Below, in pieces: positions 36,376 through 46,268 of a stretch of 64,000 bases of DNA. Within the stretch, counting starts at the first letter, position 1. Each line of letters opens with the position of its first letter. The DNA lies in assembly GCF_937425535.1 (NCBI RefSeq), contig NZ_OW485601.1, positions 6,344,501 through 6,408,500 of the forward strand, written 5' to 3'. Under the pieces are notes generated by a model that saw only the letters and a list, made by a program, of their open reading frames with translations, was not told the origin of the DNA and made no database searches. The stretch comes from Rhodovastum atsumiense (GTDB lineage: Bacteria > Pseudomonadota > Alphaproteobacteria > Acetobacterales > Acetobacteraceae). The translations under genes and the position numbers were made by a program.

Positions 36376-37485
36376 CTACAACCGCCCGCGCCCGAGCTTG
36401 GGGTGGCGGCTCTTGTCGATGATGTGCAGGTCGGTGCCGATGACGTGAGCGGTGCTGCCGACGATCAGCGGATCGGGCCCGCTGACCAGCGAGCGGTCCT
36501 TCGGCTCGTACGGCAGACATGACAGGAAGTGTTGCATACAGTTGATGCGGGCGCGCTTCTTGTCATCGGCCTTGATGATGGTCCAGGGCGCGTCAGCGGT
36601 GTCGGTGTGGAAGAACATCGCCTCCTTGGCCTCGGTGTAGTCGTCCCACTTGTCGAGCGAGGCCCGGTCGATCGGTGAGAGCTTCCACTGCTTCAGCGGG
36701 TCGGTCTCGCGCGCGAAGAAGCGCCGGCGCTGCTCCTCGCGGCTGACCGAGAACCAGTACTTGAACAGCTGCACGCCGCTGCGCACCAGCATGCGCTCCA
36801 GCTCCGGGCACTGGCGCATGAATTCCAGGTATTCGGTCGGCGTGCAGAACCCCATCACCCGCTCGACTCCGGCGCGGTTGTACCAGGAGCGGTCGAACAG
36901 CACGAGTTCCCCGGCCGCGGGCAGATGCACGATGTAGCGCTGGAAGAACCACTGGGTGCGCTCGCGCTCGGTGGGCTTCTGCAGCGCCACCACCCGCGCG
37001 GTGCGCGGGTTCATGTGCTCCATGAAGCGCTTGATGGTACCGCCCTTGCCGGCGGCGTCGCGCCCTTCGAACAGGATCACCACGCGCTCGCCGCTCTGCT
37101 CCACCCAGCGCTGCGCCTTCAGCAGCTCGCGCTGCAGCTCCAGCATGTGCTCTTCGTAGGCGCCGGTGCGCAGGCGGGAGCGGTAGGGATAGTCACCGCC
37201 CTCGAAGATGCGGCGGATCGCCAGCGGGTCGTGCCGCAACTCGGCCAGGCTGAGGCGCAGTTTCGCCGCCTGCGACTCCGGCGACGGCGTGGCCGGGGCA
37301 GCGGCTGACTCCGACGGGGCGTCGGAAACCGGTGCCGCGGGCGGGGACGGTTCGGGTTGCGGCGGGCCGGCGGGTTCGGAAGGCGACGTGACGGCCGCTG
37401 CGGCGGCCGTGGCGTCCGGATCGGGACCAATGAAGGGATCGGGCTCTGGCGATGTGCCGTTCGACTTCGGTCTCACAGGCATCAT
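36376..37485 (-). CDS. ppk2: Polyphosphate kinase 2 (class I type)
   Basis: A 369-residue protein. The first 80-90 residues are a Pro/Ala/Ser-rich tail with no predicted fold. The kinase core follows with Walker A EGRDAAGKGGTIKRFMEHMN, the lid region KPTERERTQWFFQRYIVHLP, Walker B LFDRSWYNRAGVERVMGF and the C-terminal SPIDRASLDKWDDYTEAKEA and ADDKKRARINCMQHFL. This single-core arrangement is PPK2 class I, which uses polyphosphate to phosphorylate GDP or ADP. The start is at ATG ATG with CAGGAG six bases upstream. A MarR gene precedes it by 108 bases on the same strand and might control it. Confidence 0.93.
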   Translation of the reverse strand: MMPVRPKSNGTSPEPDPFIGPDPDATAAAAAVTSPSEPAGPPQPEPSPPAAPVSDAPSESAAAPATPSPESQAAKLRLSLAELRHDPLAIRRIFEGGDYPYRSRLRTGAYEEHMLELQRELLKAQRWVEQSGERVVILFEGRDAAGKGGTIKRFMEHMNPRTARVVALQKPTERERTQWFFQRYIVHLPAAGELVLFDRSWYNRAGVERVMGFCTPTEYLEFMRQCPELERMLVRSGVQLFKYWFSVSREEQRRRFFARETDPLKQWKLSPIDRASLDKWDDYTEAKEAMFFHTDTADAPWTIIKADDKKRARINCMQHFLSCLPYEPKDRSLVSGPDPLIVGSTAHVIGTDLHIIDKSRHPKLGRGRL

Positions 37486-37593
37486 CAACTCCTGTGCTGC
37501 CACGCCCGCGAGGTTAGGCCGTGGCAGCACAGGGCCGCAATGGCAACTGCGCCCCCATCCCGGGGGCGCGCTGCCGGCCGCGGCGAGTCGGGT

Positions 37594-38058
37594 TCAGGCG
37601 TGGACGAGCGCCGGCGCGGTGCGGGCGATCTCTTCCAGCTCGCGCAGGAAGGCGGTGCCACGGACAGTGCGGCGGATCAGCACACGGCGGCGGTCGTTGC
37701 GATCTTCCTGGCGCTCCACCAGGTCATACTCGGCCAGCCGGTCGAGCAGCCGGGTCACGCCAGGGCGGGAGATGTTGAGCAGTTCCGCCATGCTGCTGAC
37801 GGTGTGGACCTGGTTGTCCAGATAGACCGTCATGAAGGCGGTGAGCTGGCGGGCCGTCAGGTCGCGCCCGTCGCGGCGCACCAGCGCAAGCAGGGTGCCG
37901 TGCAGCGTGACCAGGCGTTCAGGCACCGGGGCATTGCCGCTTCCCACGTCCTCGGACTCGGGCAGCGCGACCAGGCCGTTGGTCTCGAGGGCGGGGGCCT
38001 GCAGATTGCTGGTGAACCCGAACGGCGTCTTTCCGGTCGTCATCTGGTCGTGGTTCAT
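37594..38058 (-). CDS. MarR family transcriptional regulator
   Basis: A 154-residue winged-helix regulator. After a 45-residue variable N-terminus, the core reads LTARQLTAFMTVYLDNQVHT, VSSMAELLNISRPGVTRLLD (recognition helix), RLAEYDLVERQEDRNDRRRV (wing with the DxxDRR motif). The fold and the Arg-rich wing are those of MarR. The ATG with GAGG eight bases upstream was chosen; the open frame continues upstream into Arg-rich non-family sequence. It faces the divergent glycosylase gene and is followed by ppk2 in the same direction. Ligand unknown. Confidence 0.88.
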   Translation of the reverse strand: MNHDQMTTGKTPFGFTSNLQAPALETNGLVALPESEDVGSGNAPVPERLVTLHGTLLALVRRDGRDLTARQLTAFMTVYLDNQVHTVSSMAELLNISRPGVTRLLDRLAEYDLVERQEDRNDRRRVLIRRTVRGTAFLRELEEIARTAPALVHA

Positions 38059-38264
38059 GGCTGCCTCGTTCTCGTTGTTTTTTCCTCCGCGTCGCGCCTG
38101 CCGGCGCCGGACCCGGCATGTATCGGCCGTTGCGGGGGAATGTGTGTGCCTGCGCACAGTCGTAATCCAGAGCCCGCCTGCCACCTAATCGGGAAATGTC
38201 GATAAGTGTTCTGCTTTTCCCAACAATTGGCCGACCGAATGCAACGCCCCCGGCAGGGCTGCCA

Positions 38265-38855
38265 ATGCAGGTGATCGCGCGCGCGCGACTGCCGGAGGAA
38301 ACGGTGACACAGGCTCGTTTCCTGCTCGGCCGGCTGGTGGTGCGCCGCCTGCCCGAAGGACTCGCCGCCGGCCGGATCGTCGAGACCGAGGCCTATCCGC
38401 CGGGCGATGCCGCCCTGCACGCCTGGCGCGGCATGACCCGGCGCAACCGGTCGTTGTTCCTGCCGCACGGCCACGCCTACGTTTATGTCTGCTACGGCAC
38501 CGCGATGATGCTGAACGTCTCCAGCGAACCGGGCGGCGTCGGCGCGGGCGTGCTGATCCGTGCCCTCGCGCCGGTCGAGGGGGTGGCGCTGATGGCGGCC
38601 CGCCGACCCGGCGCGAAGCCGCGCGACCTCGCCCGCGGACCGGGACGGCTGGCGGCGGCGCTCGGGATCGATCTTGCGCTCGATGGCATCGACCTGTGCC
38701 GGGATGGGGCGCTGTTCCTGGCCGAAGACGGAGCCCCCACCGGCGAGATCGGGATTTCAACCCGCATCGGCATCACCCGCGACGCCCACCGTCCGTTGCG
38801 CTTCCTGGTGCGCGGCAGCCCCTTCCTCAGCGGGCCGCGTCACCTGAACCTGTAG
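38265..38855 (+). CDS. 3-methyladenine DNA glycosylase (MPG/AAG family)
   Basis: A 196-residue base-excision repair enzyme. The AAG fold is shown by ARFLLGRLVVRRLPEGLAAG, RIVETEAYPPGDAALHAWRG (catalytic Glu in the ETEAY motif), MTRRNRSLFLPHGHAYVYVC, YGTAMMLNVSSEPGG (His/Tyr pocket) and RGPGRLAAALGID. It flips alkylated purines such as 3-methyladenine out of DNA and cuts the glycosidic bond. The start used is the ATG after GCAGGGC; another ATG 69 bases upstream is open but adds 23 residues that are not family-like. Divergent from the MarR gene. Confidence 0.92.
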   Translation: MQVIARARLPEETVTQARFLLGRLVVRRLPEGLAAGRIVETEAYPPGDAALHAWRGMTRRNRSLFLPHGHAYVYVCYGTAMMLNVSSEPGGVGAGVLIRALAPVEGVALMAARRPGAKPRDLARGPGRLAAALGIDLALDGIDLCRDGALFLAEDGAPTGEIGISTRIGITRDAHRPLRFLVRGSPFLSGPRHLNL

Positions 38856-38906
38856 CCGGGGGGAACGTCACGTTCCCGTTTGACGGGGGCGTGCCCAGGC
38901 TGTAAT

Positions 38907-38921
38907 TGAGACTTATTCTCA
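38907..38921. promoter_or_regulatory. Fur box over a probable promoter
   Basis: TGAGACTTATTCTCA is a 7-1-7 inverted repeat with one mismatch between half-sites and close to the classic iron-box form. Directly before it lie TTGACG (38880-38885) and TGTAAT (38901-38906) with a 15-base spacer, so the box would cover the transcription start, as expected for repression by iron-loaded Fur. It is among the most AT-rich short stretches of the window. Confidence 0.55.
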
Positions 38922-38947
38922 TTAGCAATACGAAGCAGGAGGCGGCC

Positions 38948-39385
38948 CTGTACGCGTATCTCGACCAGAAGGTGAACGATCTGGCCTTGCGTGACCGCTT
39001 CCTGCTCAATGTCACCCGTGTCTGGGTGCTCGCCCGCACCCTTGGCGGTGATCCGCGCCAGCCGCTCACGCCGCGCTTCGCCCGGTTTGGCGTGGGCGAA
39101 GCGCTGGAGGATTTCGATGCCGCGATGACCCTGCTCGACCGGAGCTCACGCGAAACCCTCCGCTTCGAACGCCCCTGCGCCCTGCGCGTGGAGGAAGCCG
39201 AAGCGGTGCTGCTCGCCACCTGGGAGGCGCTGGGCCGCGGCGAGGCCGCCCAGGCCCGGCGCGTGCTGGAACACCTCGCAGGCACCGAGGCAGGCCATAT
39301 CCTGCGGCACATGCTGGCGGTGACGGAATGGCTGCGGATGCTCTCGCCGACACGGATCTCGCGGCCGGCGGGCGAGACCTCCTAG
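38948..39385 (+). CDS. Hypothetical helical protein behind a Fur box, possible CTG start
   Basis: A roughly 145-residue soluble, mostly helical protein with no family I recognise. It contains NDLALRDRFLLNVTRVWVLA, RFARFGVGEALEDFDAAMTL, LRFERPCALRVEEAEAVLLA and HLAGTEAGHILRHMLAVTEW. No ATG precedes the conserved-looking part. A perfect AGGAGG ends five bases before an in-frame CTG, which I take as the most likely start; a TTG 42 bases earlier lies inside the Fur box and would have no ribosome site. The Fur box suggests an iron-linked role. His and Glu residues occur but no haem or ferritin motif is evident. Codon use is like that of its neighbours. Confidence 0.65.
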   Translation: MYAYLDQKVNDLALRDRFLLNVTRVWVLARTLGGDPRQPLTPRFARFGVGEALEDFDAAMTLLDRSSRETLRFERPCALRVEEAEAVLLATWEALGRGEAAQARRVLEHLAGTEAGHILRHMLAVTEWLRMLSPTRISRPAGETS

Positions 39386-39420
39386 CCAGGCAGCACGACT
39401 GGGCAGCACAGCAAATGCAG

Positions 39421-39516
39421 TGTAGGGCGGATAAGCGCAGCGCAATCCGCCACCGCAACGCTCTGCGAGGTGGCCATCTTGCGTTGGCGGATTGCGCTGC
39501 GCTTATCCGCCCTACA
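39421..39516 (+). repeat. Interspersed palindromic element, copy 2 (perfect 32-bp arms)
   Basis: Arm 39421-39452 (TGTAGGGCGGATAAGCGCAG and on) is the exact reverse complement of 39485-39516, around a 32-base loop with CCGCAACGCTCTGCGAGGTG. Copy 1 at 7395-7480 shares the left arm, loop text and right end. The perfect arms suggest this copy moved or was repaired recently. It sits between the Fur-box gene and a broken gene. Confidence 0.85.
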
Positions 39517-39803
39517 TGACGACATGACCTGCGCTGAAACCCCGCCAACGCGGCCCGTCCTGATCCGAGCGCCTCTGGGGTGGAGTCCTGGCCTTTCTCT
39601 CAGAACCGTCCTCGCCGCGCTGGCGGACCGGGTCGGGAAAATCGCGGGTCAGACCGAACTGGGTATTGCGCACCAGCGAATTCATGCCGTGATGCGCCTC
39701 CTCGTCCGCCCCCGTGCGGGTCGCCATGCGCTCAAACAGGTCCTGCAAGGGTCGTGTCGCGCACGCCCGGCCTGAGGTCGCACCAGATGTGATAGATGTC
39801 CAT
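39512..39803 (-). pseudogene. Broken gene resembling the DUF6614 family
   Basis: The minus strand starts MDIYHIWCDLRPGVRDTTLA, then meets a stop after three more codons; in the next frame the text continues LQDLFERMATRTGADEEAHH, GMNSLVRNTQFGLTRDFPDP and VRQRGEDG. As I recall, an intact member of this small family begins MD-Y-IWC-L-PG and ends with a LHxxVN...F-LYRDFPDPVR segment, with about 60 residues between. Here the middle is missing and the ends are joined out of frame near 39740. The tail after RQRGEDG is a random extension. Deletion plus frameshift is the simplest reading; the family itself has no known function. Confidence 0.55.
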
Positions 39804-39819
39804 TCCGCCTCCCCCTGGC

Positions 39820-40843
<1,024 letters not shown>

Positions 40844-40851
<8 letters not shown>

Positions 40852-41839
40852 CGGCCGCCACCTGGGCCGGGTGCACCGCGCCGCGATCATGCAGCCAGCA
40901 GGCGGCGCGGGTGGCGCCGGCCTGCAGCAGGTCCGGGCGCTCGACATGGCAACGGTCGAACACACGCGGGCAGCGCGGATTGAAGGCGCAGCCCGGCGGG
41001 ATGGCATTCAGGCGGGGCATGGCGCCATCGATCTGGCGCAGCCGCCCGACCCGATGCTCGAGCGAAGGGATGCTGCCCATCAGGCCTTCCGTGTAGGGGT
41101 GGGCGGGATGCTTCACCACGTCGCGCACCGGCCCGATCTCGGCGATGCGGCCGGCATACATGACGGCGACGCGATCGGCGGTCTCGGCGATCACCCCCAT
41201 GTCATGGGTCACCAGCATCACCGAGGTGCCGTGGTCGCGGGTGAGGCGCCGGAGCAGCGCGATGATCTGCGCCTGGATCGACACATCGAGCGCGGTGGTC
41301 GGCTCGTCGGCGATGATGAGGCGCGGCTCGGCGCAGAGCGCGAGCGCGATCACCACGCGCTGGCGCATGCCGCCGGAGAATTCGTGCGGATAGGCGTCGA
41401 TGCGACGGCGCGCCGCCGGGATGCCGACATCCTCCAGCCATTGGACGGCCCGTTCGCGGGCGTCGCGGTCGGACAGGCGCAGATGCGTCTGCATGGTCTC
41501 GACCAGTTGGCGGCCGACCGAATGCAACGGATTGAGCGTGGTCAGCGGATCCTGGAAGATCGCGCCGATCTGGCGGCCGCGGATCAGGCGCATGCGCTCG
41601 GGCGGCAGGTCGTCGATGCGGTTGCCATCCAGCAGGATGCGCCCGCCGGCGATCCGGCCGGGGGGTTCCAGCAGGCCGATGATGGCGGCGCCCGTCATCG
41701 ACTTGCCCGCCCCGCTCTCGCCCACCACCCCGAGCACCTCGCCGGGATCGATGGCGAGGGAAACGCCGTCGAGGGCACGCAGCACGCCGCGCCGCGTCGG
41801 GAATTCGACCACCAGGTCCTGCACGTCGAGCAACGGCAT
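40844..41839 (-). CDS. ABC transporter ATP-binding protein (DppD/OppD type)
   Basis: A 331-residue ABC ATPase: Walker [11 protein letters not shown]-loop [13 protein letters not shown], signature [15 protein letters not shown], Walker [13 protein letters not shown], switch His in [15 protein letters not shown]. The C-terminal peptide-transporter extension carries [14 protein letters not shown]. The canonical Thr after Walker A Ser is replaced by Met-Thr (KSMTG), as in many OppD proteins. It lies 13 bases after the DppC-like gene and overlaps the DppF-like gene. Substrate is peptides, nickel or glutathione-like by family, not determinable here. Confidence 0.93.
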
Positions 41840-41852
41840 CAGCGGGCGCCCT

Positions 41853-42797
41853 TCATCGCAGCCGCGGATTCAGCGCATCGCGCAGCCAGTCGCCGAGCAG
41901 GTTGATGGACAGCACCAGCATGGCCAGCGTGAGTCCCGGAAAGATCGTGATCCACCATTCGCCGGAAAACAGGAAATCGTTGCCAATTCGGATCAGCGTG
42001 CCGAGCGAGGGCTGAGTCGGCGGCAGCCCGACGCCCAGGAAGGACAGCGTGGCCTCGTCGACGATCGCGAGCCCCACGTTCAGGGTCGCGATCACCAGCA
42101 CCGGGCCGAGCACGTTCGGCAGGATATGGGTCGCCATGATGCGCAGCGGCGAGAGCCCGATGACGCGCGCCGCCATGACGTATTCGCGACCGCGCTCGAT
42201 CAGGGTGGAGCCGCGCACGGTGCGGGCGAATTGCGGCCAGCGGGCGATGCCGATGGCGAAGACCAGCACGTAGATCTGCAACTGGTCGTGCAGATCCCGC
42301 GGCAGCACGGCGCGCACGATGCCGTCCACCAGCAGCGCGATCAGGATCGCCGGGAAGGTCAACTGGATGTCGGCGATGCGCATCAGCACGGTGTCGACCA
42401 GACCGCCCACATAGCCCGCGACCAGCCCGATGACGATGCCGACGACCAGGGCGAAGCCCACCGCCAGCACGCCCACCACCAGGCTGACGCGCATGCCGTA
42501 CATGATCGTCGAGAGCACGTCCCGGCCCTGGTCATCGGTGCCGAGCGGGAAGCTCCAGTCGCCCTCACCGCCCAGGAAGGCGGGCGGGCGCAGGCTGTCC
42601 ATCAGCGACAGGCTCGCCAGGTCGAACGGGTCGTGCGGCGCCAGCCAGCGCGAGAACACCGCGGCGATGACCAGCACGGCCACCACCAGGGCGGAGATGA
42701 CCGCGATCGGCGAATGCCGGAACGACCAGACGACGTCGCTGTCCCAGAGCCGCGCCAGCGCGCGGGGACGGCGGACGGTGGAGGCGGTGGCGCTCAT
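41853..42797 (-). CDS. ABC transporter permease (DppC/OppC type)
   Basis: A 314-residue inner-membrane permease. An N-terminal OppC helix (SPIAVISALVVAVLVIAAVF) is followed by the soluble loop HDPFDLASLSLMDSLRPPAF, the LGTDDQGRDVLSTIMYGMRV motif typical of DppC, and a six-helix BPD_transp core with the EAA loop EYVMAARVIGLSPLRIMATH. It forms the translocation channel with the DppB-like protein. The gene overlaps the upstream permease gene by four bases and precedes the first ATPase by 13 bases. Confidence 0.93.
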   Translation of the reverse strand: MSATASTVRRPRALARLWDSDVVWSFRHSPIAVISALVVAVLVIAAVFSRWLAPHDPFDLASLSLMDSLRPPAFLGGEGDWSFPLGTDDQGRDVLSTIMYGMRVSLVVGVLAVGFALVVGIVIGLVAGYVGGLVDTVLMRIADIQLTFPAILIALLVDGIVRAVLPRDLHDQLQIYVLVFAIGIARWPQFARTVRGSTLIERGREYVMAARVIGLSPLRIMATHILPNVLGPVLVIATLNVGLAIVDEATLSFLGVGLPPTQPSLGTLIRIGNDFLFSGEWWITIFPGLTLAMLVLSINLLGDWLRDALNPRLR

Positions 42798-43783
42798 CGC
42801 GCCGCCCCCGCGCCGCGACGGTCCAGGCGCAGCCGCGGATCAACTGCATAGTAAAGCAAATCGACGATCAGGTTGATCAGCACGAAGAACACCGCGATCA
42901 GCAGCAGGTAGGCGGACATCACCGGGATATCGGCGACGCCGATCGATTGCACCAGCAGCAGCCCCATGCCCGGCCACTGGAACACCGTTTCGGTGACGAT
43001 CGAGAAGGCCAGCAGGCCGCCGATCTGCAACCCGACGATGGTGATCACCGGCACCAGCGTGTTCTTCAGGGCATGGCCGAAATTGATGACGCGCTCCGAC
43101 AGGCCGCGGGCGCGGGCGAACTTGATGTAGTCGCTGCGCAGCACTTCCAGCATCTCCGCCCGCACCAGCCGCATGATCAGCGTCATCTGGAACATCGCCA
43201 GCGTGACCGCCGGCAGCACCAGCGAGCGCAGCCCGCTGAGAGTCAGGAAGCCGGTGCTCCAGTGTGCGAAATGCACCACCTCGCCGCGGCCGAAGCTCGG
43301 CAGCCAGCCCAGCACCACGGAGAAGACCAGGATCAGCAGGATGCCGATCAGGAAGGTGGGCAGCGACACGCCCAGCAGCGAGAACACCATGAAGGCGCGT
43401 GCCAGCGGCGAATGGCGGCGGATGCCGGTGTAGACGCCCATCGGCACGCCGACCGCCAGCGCCAGCAGCGCCGCCGAGAAGGCCAGTTCCACGGTGGCGG
43501 GCAGGCGTTCGAGGATCAGCTCGGAGACCGGGCGGGCGATACGGTAGGAAATGCCGAACTGCCCCTGCGCCACCGCCCACATGAATTTCGCGTACTGCAC
43601 CAGGAAGGGCTGGTCGAGGCCGAGCTGCTGCACCAGCGCCTGGCGCTGCGCCTCGGTGGCGTCCTGGCCGAGCATGATGCTGACCGGATCACCGACGAAG
43701 GCGAACATGGCGAAGGAGATGAAGCCGACGACGAGCAGCACCGGGATCGCCTGCAGAAGCCGTGAGATGATGAAGGCGAACAT
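42794..43783 (-). CDS. ABC transporter permease (DppB/OppB type)
   Basis: A 329-residue permease starting MFAFIISRLLQAIPVLLVVG, the standard first helix of the DppB family. The conserved loops DPVSIMLGQDATEAQRQALV and the EAA motif DYIKFARARGLSERVINFGH are present, and the chain ends VDLLYYAVDPRLRL. It is the first gene of the operon. Upstream there are 250 bases without a gene and then a gene facing the same way from another family, so the periplasmic binding protein normally found ahead of dppB is not here. The start was moved from a longer open frame to the conserved MFAF ATG. Confidence 0.93.
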   Translation of the reverse strand: MFAFIISRLLQAIPVLLVVGFISFAMFAFVGDPVSIMLGQDATEAQRQALVQQLGLDQPFLVQYAKFMWAVAQGQFGISYRIARPVSELILERLPATVELAFSAALLALAVGVPMGVYTGIRRHSPLARAFMVFSLLGVSLPTFLIGILLILVFSVVLGWLPSFGRGEVVHFAHWSTGFLTLSGLRSLVLPAVTLAMFQMTLIMRLVRAEMLEVLRSDYIKFARARGLSERVINFGHALKNTLVPVITIVGLQIGGLLAFSIVTETVFQWPGMGLLLVQSIGVADIPVMSAYLLLIAVFFVLINLIVDLLYYAVDPRLRLDRRGAGAAR

Positions 43784-44036
43784 GCGTGCCGATCCAAAGC
43801 CCCCTTCTGGGCCGGCCTGCCAGCCGGCGTGCCGCGACGTTATGCCAGAGAGAACGGCCTTGCAAACCCCGGTAAAGACGGGAAAAGACGGCGCCTGACC
43901 CGGAACGTACCGCCGGGCCGCCAAACGTACGGATCGGAACGAAACGATAACGGCCGGCTTGTTGCAGTATCCGCCTGCGGCTTCTGCATCCGGCCGGCGC
44001 GGCCTGACGGAGTGCCGCGCCGGACGTAACCGTACA

Positions 44037-45101
44037 TTACTTCACATCCACAACCGTTGCATCGCCGCGGGCCCATTCGGCGACCAGGGTGTAGCCGACG
44101 CCAAGCAGCACCGGCCCCACGAAGATGCCGAGCAGGCCGAAGGCGATCGCGCCCCCGAGCACGCCGAGCATGGTCAGCAGGAACGGCAGTTGCGCCCCGC
44201 GCGCGATGAAGAACGGGCGGATCAGCGAATCCGCGCCGGACACCGCGATCACGCCGTAGAGGAACAGGAAGATGCCCCAGGCCGTCTTCCCCTCCGCCAG
44301 CAGCCAGAGCGAGGCCGGGATCCACACCACCGGCGCCCCGATCGGCAGCACCGACAGCCCGCCCGCGATCAGGCCGAGCAGCAGGGGGCGCGGCACGCCG
44401 GACAGCCACAGCCCGAACGTGGTCAGAATGCCCTGCACGATCGCGGTGCCGAGGATGCCATAGACCACGCCACGGATCGTCGCCCCGGTCACCTCGATCA
44501 GGCGCGGCCCCCGCGCGCCGGCGATGCGCAGCAGCACCAGGCGCAGCGTCGCCGCCAGCCGGTCGCCGGAGGCGAAGAAGAAGAAGGCGACGAACAGGGC
44601 GAGCAGGAACATCAGCACGCCATTGGCCAGGCCCAGCAGCAGCGAGAGGCCGAACTCCGCCGCCATGCCGAAATAGGGACGAAAGAAATCACCCATGACG
44701 GAGAGGTCGGCGGCCCACGAGTTCCACAGCCCGCCCAGGGTCGGGCCGATCAGCGGCACGTCGAACAGCCAGGACGGCGCGCCCGGCAGGCCCGCGGCCA
44801 GCGCCGCCTGCACGGTCTTGCGCAGCCGGTCGACGTCGTCCGCCCCGCCCGGCGCCGCCAGCGCCAGCGGCAGCACCACCAGCACGAAGGCCGCCGAAAC
44901 CATGATGCCGGATGCCGGCACCCGGCTGAGGCCGGCGCGCTCGCGCAGCCATTCATAGGCCGGCCAGGTCGTGTAGGTGAGGATCGCCGCCCACAGGATG
45001 CCGGAAAAGAACGGCCACAGGACCAGCACGCAGCCGACGCCGACACCACCCAGCAGCATCCCCATCAGCACGCGCTCGGCGATCATGACGTTGGTCGGCA
45101 T
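44037..45101 (-). CDS. AI-2E/PerM family membrane protein
   Basis: A 354-residue protein with eight hydrophobic helices. The family's features are visible: paired N-terminal helices (GCVLVLWPFFSGILWAAILT), a large extracytoplasmic helical domain (about 85-150), and the C-terminal conserved block GVPRPLLLGLIAGGLSVLPI, GAPVVWIPASLWLLAEG, and GIFVGPVLLGVGYTLVAEW. Members have been linked to autoinducer-2 export and to sodium/proton antiport, so no substrate is assigned. The start is the ATG with GGAG eight bases upstream. It is divergent from the hydroxypyruvate isomerase gene. Confidence 0.87.
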   Translation of the reverse strand: MPTNVMIAERVLMGMLLGGVGVGCVLVLWPFFSGILWAAILTYTTWPAYEWLRERAGLSRVPASGIMVSAAFVLVVLPLALAAPGGADDVDRLRKTVQAALAAGLPGAPSWLFDVPLIGPTLGGLWNSWAADLSVMGDFFRPYFGMAAEFGLSLLLGLANGVLMFLLALFVAFFFFASGDRLAATLRLVLLRIAGARGPRLIEVTGATIRGVVYGILGTAIVQGILTTFGLWLSGVPRPLLLGLIAGGLSVLPIGAPVVWIPASLWLLAEGKTAWGIFLFLYGVIAVSGADSLIRPFFIARGAQLPFLLTMLGVLGGAIAFGLLGIFVGPVLLGVGYTLVAEWARGDATVVDVK

Positions 45102-45352
45102 CGCTGTCTGCTCCTGTCCCGTTCCGTGGGGGTATCGGGCAAACCGGCCTTGCTCCGCAACGCCCCGCTCCGGCCGGCCCGGCCGCGGAACGGCGCGGTC
45201 AAAACCCGCAACCAAGGCAGACCGGCCGTTTACGGTCGAACCGGAAGCGCTTTAGTGTCCGGGGCGCGACGGCGCCATCGGTCCCGTCGCGCCAACCGGC
45301 CCACCCGATCAAGAGCCCGTCAGGGCCGCAGCCCCTGGAGGGAGAAACCCGC

Positions 45353-46132
45353 ATGCCGCGTCTGGCCGCCAACCTGACAATGCTGTTCAACGAGGTCGAT
45401 TTCCTGGACCGCTTCGACGCCGCGGCGCAGGCCGGCTTCAGCGGCGTCGAGTTCCTGTTCCCCTATGACTATCCCGTCGCCGAGCTGCGCACACGGCTGC
45501 AGGCGAATGGCCTGACCCAGGTGCTGTTCAACCTGCCGCCGGGCAACTGGTCCGCCGGCGAACGGGGACTCGCCGCCTTGCCGGGACGCCAGGCGGAGTT
45601 CCGGGATTCGGTGCGACAGGCGCTGGAGTACGCGGCCGCGCTGGGATGCCGCACGCTGCACTGCATGGCCGGCATCCCCGGTCCGGAGGTGCCCTTCGCC
45701 ACCGCCGCCGCCGTCTATGCCGCCAATCTCGCCTGGGCCGCCGAACAGGCGCACGGCGCCGGCGTGAAGCTGGCCATCGAGCCGATCAATCACCGCGACA
45801 TGCCGGGCTACCACCTGCACACCCTGGCCCAGGGCGCGGCCATCGTGACCGCGATCGGCCCGGACCGGCTCGGGCTGCAGTTCGACATCTATCACTGCCA
45901 GGTGACCGAAGGCGACATCACCCGGCGGATCGAGGCGCACCTGCCCATCATCGCGCATATGCAGCTTGCCGACGTGCCGGACCGCCACGAACCGGGCACC
46001 GGCGAGATCGGCTGGGACCATCTGTTCCGGCACATCGACGCCCTCGGCTACGGCGGCTGGATCGGCTGCGAGTACCGCCCGGCGAAGGGGACCGTGGCCG
46101 GCCTGGCGTGGCGCAGGCGCTACGGCGTGTAG
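45353..46132 (+). CDS. hyi: Hydroxypyruvate isomerase
   Basis: A 259-residue TIM-barrel isomerase that interconverts hydroxypyruvate and tartronate semialdehyde in glyoxylate metabolism. The two catalytic glutamates are Glu143 in LAIEPINHRD and Glu240 in WIGCEYRP, at the same numbering as E. coli Hyi as I recall it. Metal ligands are also evident in FDIYHCQ and QLADVPDRHEPGTGEI. The start MPRLAANLTMLFNE is the family N-terminus, and AGGGAG lies nine bases upstream. No glyoxylate carboligase or tartronate semialdehyde reductase gene is next to it. Confidence 0.92.
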   Translation: MPRLAANLTMLFNEVDFLDRFDAAAQAGFSGVEFLFPYDYPVAELRTRLQANGLTQVLFNLPPGNWSAGERGLAALPGRQAEFRDSVRQALEYAAALGCRTLHCMAGIPGPEVPFATAAAVYAANLAWAAEQAHGAGVKLAIEPINHRDMPGYHLHTLAQGAAIVTAIGPDRLGLQFDIYHCQVTEGDITRRIEAHLPIIAHMQLADVPDRHEPGTGEIGWDHLFRHIDALGYGGWIGCEYRPAKGTVAGLAWRRRYGV

Positions 46133-46170
46133 CGCGGCGCGGTCCCACCGCGACACCGGCGCCGCCCCCG

Positions 46171-46181
46171 CCCCCCCCCCC
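46171..46181. repeat. Run of eleven C residues
   Basis: A C11 homopolymer inside a longer C/G-only stretch, 40 bases after the hyi stop. Such runs are prone to slippage and to sequencing error. It is not inside a gene, but it lies about 240 bases upstream of the XRE regulator start. Confidence 0.9.
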
Positions 46182-46258
46182 GCCCTCGTGCGGGCGATCG
46201 AAACCATGTCCAATCCACAACCATGAGGCATTCGACCGGAAAACCACGTTAAAGGTCC

Positions 46259-46268
46259 GTTATATAAC
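46259..46268. promoter_or_regulatory. AT-rich palindrome upstream of the XRE regulator
   Basis: GTTATATAAC is a perfect palindrome in an otherwise GC-rich gap, flanked by CGTTAA on the left (46247) and TTAACG on the right, which are themselves inverted repeats. The TATATAA core could serve as a -10 region and the outer arms as an autoregulatory operator. No -35 is clear. Confidence 0.35.

Noticed and set aside
43784-44036. Hidden periplasmic binding protein ahead of dppB
   Set aside because: The gap is only about 250 bases and contains no open frame with signal-peptide-like start.
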